DNA of 64,000 bases from Meandrina meandrites (Eukaryota > Cnidaria > Anthozoa > Scleractinia > Meandrinidae). The DNA is taken from the NCBI GenBank assembly GCA_963693305.1, contig OY855905.1:41536395-41600394 (forward strand), written 5' to 3'. Below the pieces are notes generated by a model that was not told the origin of the DNA, did no database searches, and saw only the letters and a list, made by a program, of their open reading frames with translations. Shown here piece by piece: positions 60,364 through 64,000 of this stretch (the first letter of the stretch is position 1; the number at the start of each line of letters is the position of its first letter). The position numbers were made by a program, and so were the translations under genes.

Positions 60364-62934
60364 CTACTTAGCTAGAGGAGGAAGGAGATTACACAATGAA
60401 GCACAAACAATGACCTCCTGGTCAATTAACTTTAAAGATGTTAATGGGATGTTTCCCTGAAATACTTTGAATTCTTTCAACCTCTCAATAGCTCTTTCAA
60501 CATGTATCCTCACTTTTGCAATTGAACTTGTTTCTTTACGAGCCTTCCTTGACAACTGTTTACCTGTGTGAAAAATTAAAACTCTTAATTAAGCAGTTAA
60601 CCCTATAAGACCCAAGTGACCAACATCAAATTTCTTCAAACAATATCAACACTAGGTTGAGAAAAGAGGTTATGAATGTTATAAAATTGCTTTGAACTTG
60701 TAAAAACATTCTCTCATAAATGCTATAAGAAAATGTATGGAGATCAGTCAGGAGAATTTGTATGTGGATATTGGAGCTTAAAGGGTTAACTTTGAAGTGG
60801 CCTTTGGGGGTTGACTCAAATTATTTTTATACAGGGAGGCTCCACCCCAAGGTTAAAACCCTTAGCCTTTCATACACCATTTTCGACAGAAAAGGCATCC
60901 CTTTCTTATATATATATACCTTTGCTAGAAAATGGTACCCCTTTCACATACCTGTCCCTTTACCTAATTTTTTACATGAAGAACCCTTTCAATCAATTGT
61001 TTGGTTGGTCTTTTTGAGATGTTTTGAAACACCCTTTTAAATACCTAAATGGTTGTTTCACCTGCCCTTTTGTATACCCAACACATAAAATCCCTACCCT
61101 TTTCAGGTGGAGCCTCCCTGTGTTTTGAAACACTATAGGGAGTATCCCCCCCCACCCCAGGGGAAGTGGTTGCCTATACCTTATAGTGACTGGCATTTGG
61201 AGAGAAGCTGTATATGAAAAACAAAAAGAGAGAAATCCCCATTTTCAGGATAGTAAGAAAAGAATTGGTTACCTTTAGTAAAAGGGGGCATGTTGAGTTT
61301 CACTCCTCTCTTTGTGAGAAGATCTCTGATTGTAAAACCCCTGTCTGCCATGACTTCGTCCCCCTTTTCTAGAATGTCTATAAGACCACTTTCTTGAGTA
61401 ACTCGCCGATCACTTGTGCTCCCAGACCACAATCTGGAGATAAAAGAAAAAGCTCCAGATGGGGTTATTCCTACCAGTAACTTAACAGTGTTGTGATGCT
61501 TGTAATCACTCCATGTGGCCTTTTGTGCACTTGGGGAGGAAGGCTTCTCAATAAAAAAACTCAGTGCAGTCTATGATGACGCGTGCACCTGGGTATTTTG
61601 AAAACGAATTAGGCATGTGGGTTTTAATTTCTTCTTTTGATGGCCAGCGAAGTAGTGAATCTTTTAAAGTCAGAGCTAAAAAGCGAACCCATGTGATATA
61701 AATCCGACTAACTGTACTGACAGAAACTGCGAACATGTCCGCAAGATGCCTTTCCATAAGACCTAGTTTCAGCCGCAACAGAACAAGAATAAACTCCTCT
61801 TTCAATCCAACATCGCGTTTTCGCCCTGGTTTTTTCTTCTCAGGATCATCCTGGTAGTAGGATTTCTGAAGTTTGTTCTTGTCCCAGTACTTCATTTTTC
61901 CCACATACGGAAGGAGGGTATTGAAGAGAAGCATGAAACACGATAGTGACGGAATGCCTGTGTAAAATTTTACAGATTCGTCACTTTTCAACACGTCTTG
62001 AACCACTTGCTCTCTTCTTTGTTGGACACTAGCGCCAACTTTAACTTCTTGCTTGGAGGTTGGAGTTGAAGTCGAAGACCGATTTATTCCCTGCTCCATT
62101 TTAGCGAGGTCTTCCATTGTAAGTTCGGTCTGACACAACACGTTTCTGTGTTGCTCGTTCACGTTTTCCAAGCGGTCCGTGTAATCGTGGTCGTTGAATA
62201 CACCTGTGTTCGCTGCTGTATTTTCCTGCACGTCTTCCCTTTGCCTTTTCGCTGGCAACTCCTCTGTTGTATTGGGACATTCCATTTTTTATCCGCACCC
62301 CCCCCCCCTGTGGAAGGCATATTTCAGTAAGGTCTTAACAGACCCTGTCGGAATCTGGAATTTACAGTAAATGTTGAGTATCGGAATCGCCATTTGACAA
62401 TATCTGGGGGTATAGGATTCAAATTTACTCAATTTCACCCTAAACTGGGGTGCCGCCATCACAATTTCACCCTAAACTGGAGTGTCGGAATTGCAATTTT
62501 ACCCTAAACTGGGGTGTCGGAATCTGAATTGGGAAAAAATGTACCTGTCGGAATCGCGCCTTCCATAGGGGGGGTGCGGATAAAAAATGGAATGTCCCAT
62601 TATCTGCCGAATGTTGTGCTTGACGATGCCGCTTTTGTTGCCGCTCCTTACGAAGATTGCTCTTTGCTTTGGGCTGCTTGGGATCAAATATTTTCGGTAC
62701 ACCGCCCGAAATGACTTCAGTCTTTCCAGAAAGCGTCTTTTTGAGGTCTTCTTTTAAAAAATGCTGCGAGCAAATCCTAGGATCTGCAACAGTGTTAAAC
62801 TTTTTGTCCGCCCTTCGACAAAATGCTTTCCACTTTTTGCGAAGTTTCTCATCCAACGGAAAGCGAAAATAAGATAAATTTGGCTGGTTATGACTACCAT
62901 TTGTACAAAGTGCAACAGCACAGTATTTAACCAT
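60364..62934 (-). pseudogene. THAP-DDE transposase, interrupted by a MITE and a frameshift
   Basis: The first frame (from 62934) opens with a THAP zinc finger: C5, C10, W35, C55, H58 and a GGVPKIF box at 77-83. It is broken at 62598 by a 325-bp insertion and resumes at 62273 in the same frame. Then come a helix-turn-helix segment (LMERHLADMFAVSVSTVSRI) and the first catalytic aspartate (IIDCTEF). A T-run near 61550 shifts the frame by one base. DEVMADRGF gives the second aspartate. A GGTAACC donor at 61273 joins the last exon 60364-60563 (acceptor TTTCACACAG) with HVERAIERLK (third acidic residue) and the stop. This is the DDE_Tnp_4 type. With both lesions this copy should not make a full transposase. 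Confidence 0.8.
62274..62598. mobile_element. 325-bp MITE inside the transposase
   Basis: Ends GGGACATTCCATTTTTTATC and its inverse. ATT flanks both sides (62271-62273, 62599-62601), a 3-bp duplication like that of PIF/Harbinger-type elements. It contains three copies of a TACCCTAAACTGGGGTG-like unit. Removing it with one ATT leaves the transposase frame continuous. Confidence 0.85.
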
Positions 62935-63093
62935 CCTGAACGTGAGAATAAGGTTAAAAAGAAAACAGTATTTCGTATCTTTCCTCGCTGTATGTTTTTA
63001 ATTTCTCGCGCGCCTCCTCGCGCGCTATTCCCCCAAGCCTCGCTTTCGCGCCTTTATTTGATACCAGTCTTACGCGCCTAAATATATCGGAAA

Positions 63094-63278
63094 TGGATTC
63101 GCCCCAAATTAACCGCATATAAGCGAGATCAAATTATCATAATTTACCGCATGCAAGCGTGTAAAGTAGGCCCCATTTACCAAACAAGATAAAATAAATT
63201 TTAAAGAAGGCCTGGCCACTCGGTAATAATTCCCAGAGCTATCGCGATCGAACGCCATCTTGTTCTTCAGGTCTGCAA
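63094..63278. other. 5' flank of the last gene
   Basis: Short AT-rich spacer between the ISL2EU-type element and the ATG at 63279. TTCTTCAG (about 63263-63270) may be an acceptor. Confidence 0.3.
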
Positions 63279-63794
63279 ATGCCTCCTCGACGAGCTAAGA
63301 AAACTTTTAAAGTTATCGCTTTTAATAAGGGAAAAGTAGCGAAAACCTCTCGGTTAACTGTCCCCCTTACGCTTCGCCAAGGTTCTGAGGTGTCTGCTTC
63401 GTCTTCTTCTGCCTCTGCTATTTTGCCGTCGAGCAGTGCAGGGAGCTACAGTTCAGACACTGAATTCGAAGAAGATCTCCCATTTTCCGATGTTCCCGAA
63501 CGCCAAAGAAAGAGACCAAGGCTACGAAAATTCAAGCTGAAAAGAAAACTGAAAGCTTACCACGTCAGGAAAACAAGACTGGCCGAGTCGTGGCTAAAAG
63601 TTAGGAGTCGGCTAGTGTCTGCCCTTCTTGAGAGACACACATTGCCCATTGGGCAACTGTGTGTTCTCCCTGAATGCAACGTGGAGGCTGTCGGCAGATG
63701 CCTGGATTGTGGCCCTGCACAGTTTTTGTGTGAAACCCACCTGAGCTTTGTTCATGCAGGTGGCCGATCTCTTCATCAGTCAGAAGTTTGGAAG
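63279..63794 (+). CDS. KDZ/CxC-type cysteine-cluster transposon protein, first exon (partial)
   Basis: 172 codons from an ATG to a GAAGGTTCGT donor at 63794. The start is basic (PPRRAKKTFK), then serine-rich with an acidic patch, then a strongly basic RQRKRPRLRKFKLKRKLK nuclear-signal-like stretch. A cysteine/histidine cluster follows: CVLPEC, CLDC, CETHLSFVH and LHQSEVWK. The C-x2-C ... C-x2-H ... H-x2-EVW layout is what I recall preceding KDZ-family (Kyakuja-Dileera-Zisupton) transposases. The transposase itself would lie to the right of the window. Confidence 0.5.
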
Positions 63795-64000
63795 GTTCGT
63801 ACATTTAAAATATATAAATATATCCTGTAACCCTTAGCTTATGGGATGAGACTCGAGCTAGTCCCGTAGTGACATTCTTACTTTCCTTAAAGTTGACAGC
63901 ATGCCATTACAGCATTCCCTGTTACCCATTGTACTTAGTTGCCTTAAAGTTAAGTGGAATATGTGGCAACAACGATAATAGAAACATTGCCCCTCGTTTG
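63795..64000 (+). other. Intron of the last gene, runs off the window
   Basis: No exon visible after the donor. Confidence 0.4.

Larger units (their letters stand above)
57828..63093. mobile_element. ISL2EU-type DNA transposon, nuclease plus THAP transposase
   Basis: Inverted ends of about 80-90 bp: TTTCCGATATATTTAGGCGC at the left and its inverse ending at 63093, both continuing through GCGCGTAAGACTGGTA and CGAGGCTTGGGGGAAT. They enclose two convergent genes: a SWIM-YqaJ nuclease (+, starting just inside the left end) and a THAP/DDE transposase (-, starting just inside the right end). This two-gene set is what I know for the ISL2EU (IS4EU) group. Target duplications could not be settled, as the group uses very short ones. 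Confidence 0.8.

Overview
The window looks like eukaryotic nuclear DNA from an anthozoan cnidarian, most likely a reef-building coral. It is AT-rich. The genes are broken into exons with GT-AG borders and consistent phases, polyadenylation signals follow stop codons, and DNA transposons, foldback elements, SINE and LINE fragments are dense. There are no operons or bacterial signals. All family assignments come from reading motifs by eye; no database search was possible.

Region 1 (1-23 kb, + strand) holds a head-to-tail array of three copies of one gene family. I read it as gasdermin-like pore-forming proteins. Two copies (6547-12505 and 17234-22684) have six exons each with identical phases and predict 401 and 392 residues. 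Both carry a DxxD-type caspase motif in the linker before an unusually short C-terminal region. The first copy (1053-~2450) keeps one intact exon and a shortened, stop-containing one, so it is a relic. Introns are invaded by a hAT-like element, foldbacks, tRNA-derived SINE copies and tetranucleotide arrays.

Region 2 (24-38 kb) has few genes. A minus-strand gene ends convergently to the array and encodes membrane-spanning segments followed by a death domain (30131-32373). Around it lie a 2.84-kb Mutator-type element with a perfect 9-bp target duplication, SINE copies, a TTAA-flanked element and a broken member of an unplaced repeated protein family.

Region 3 (38.5-53.5 kb) is one composite Mutator-like DNA transposon of about 15 kb. 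It has roughly 1-kb terminal inverted repeats built from ~220-bp units and a perfect 9-bp target duplication. Its gene combines a Ulp1-like cysteine protease, seven 48-residue acidic repeats, a zinc-type DNA-binding domain, a MULE-type transposase, a SWIM finger and a PHD finger, interrupted by three frameshifts. A foldback element sits in its left edge and a 2.97-kb element, with its own 9-bp duplication, splits its right terminal repeat.

Region 4 (53.8-64 kb) contains a second large DNA transposon (57828-63093). One gene encodes a SWIM-YqaJ nuclease and a convergent one encodes a THAP/DDE transposase, the layout of the ISL2EU (IS4EU) group. A small element has landed in frame inside the transposase. 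At the right edge begins an exon resembling the cysteine-rich part of KDZ-type transposon proteins. The right-hand 25 kb is therefore a transposon nest next to a putative cell-death gene cluster.
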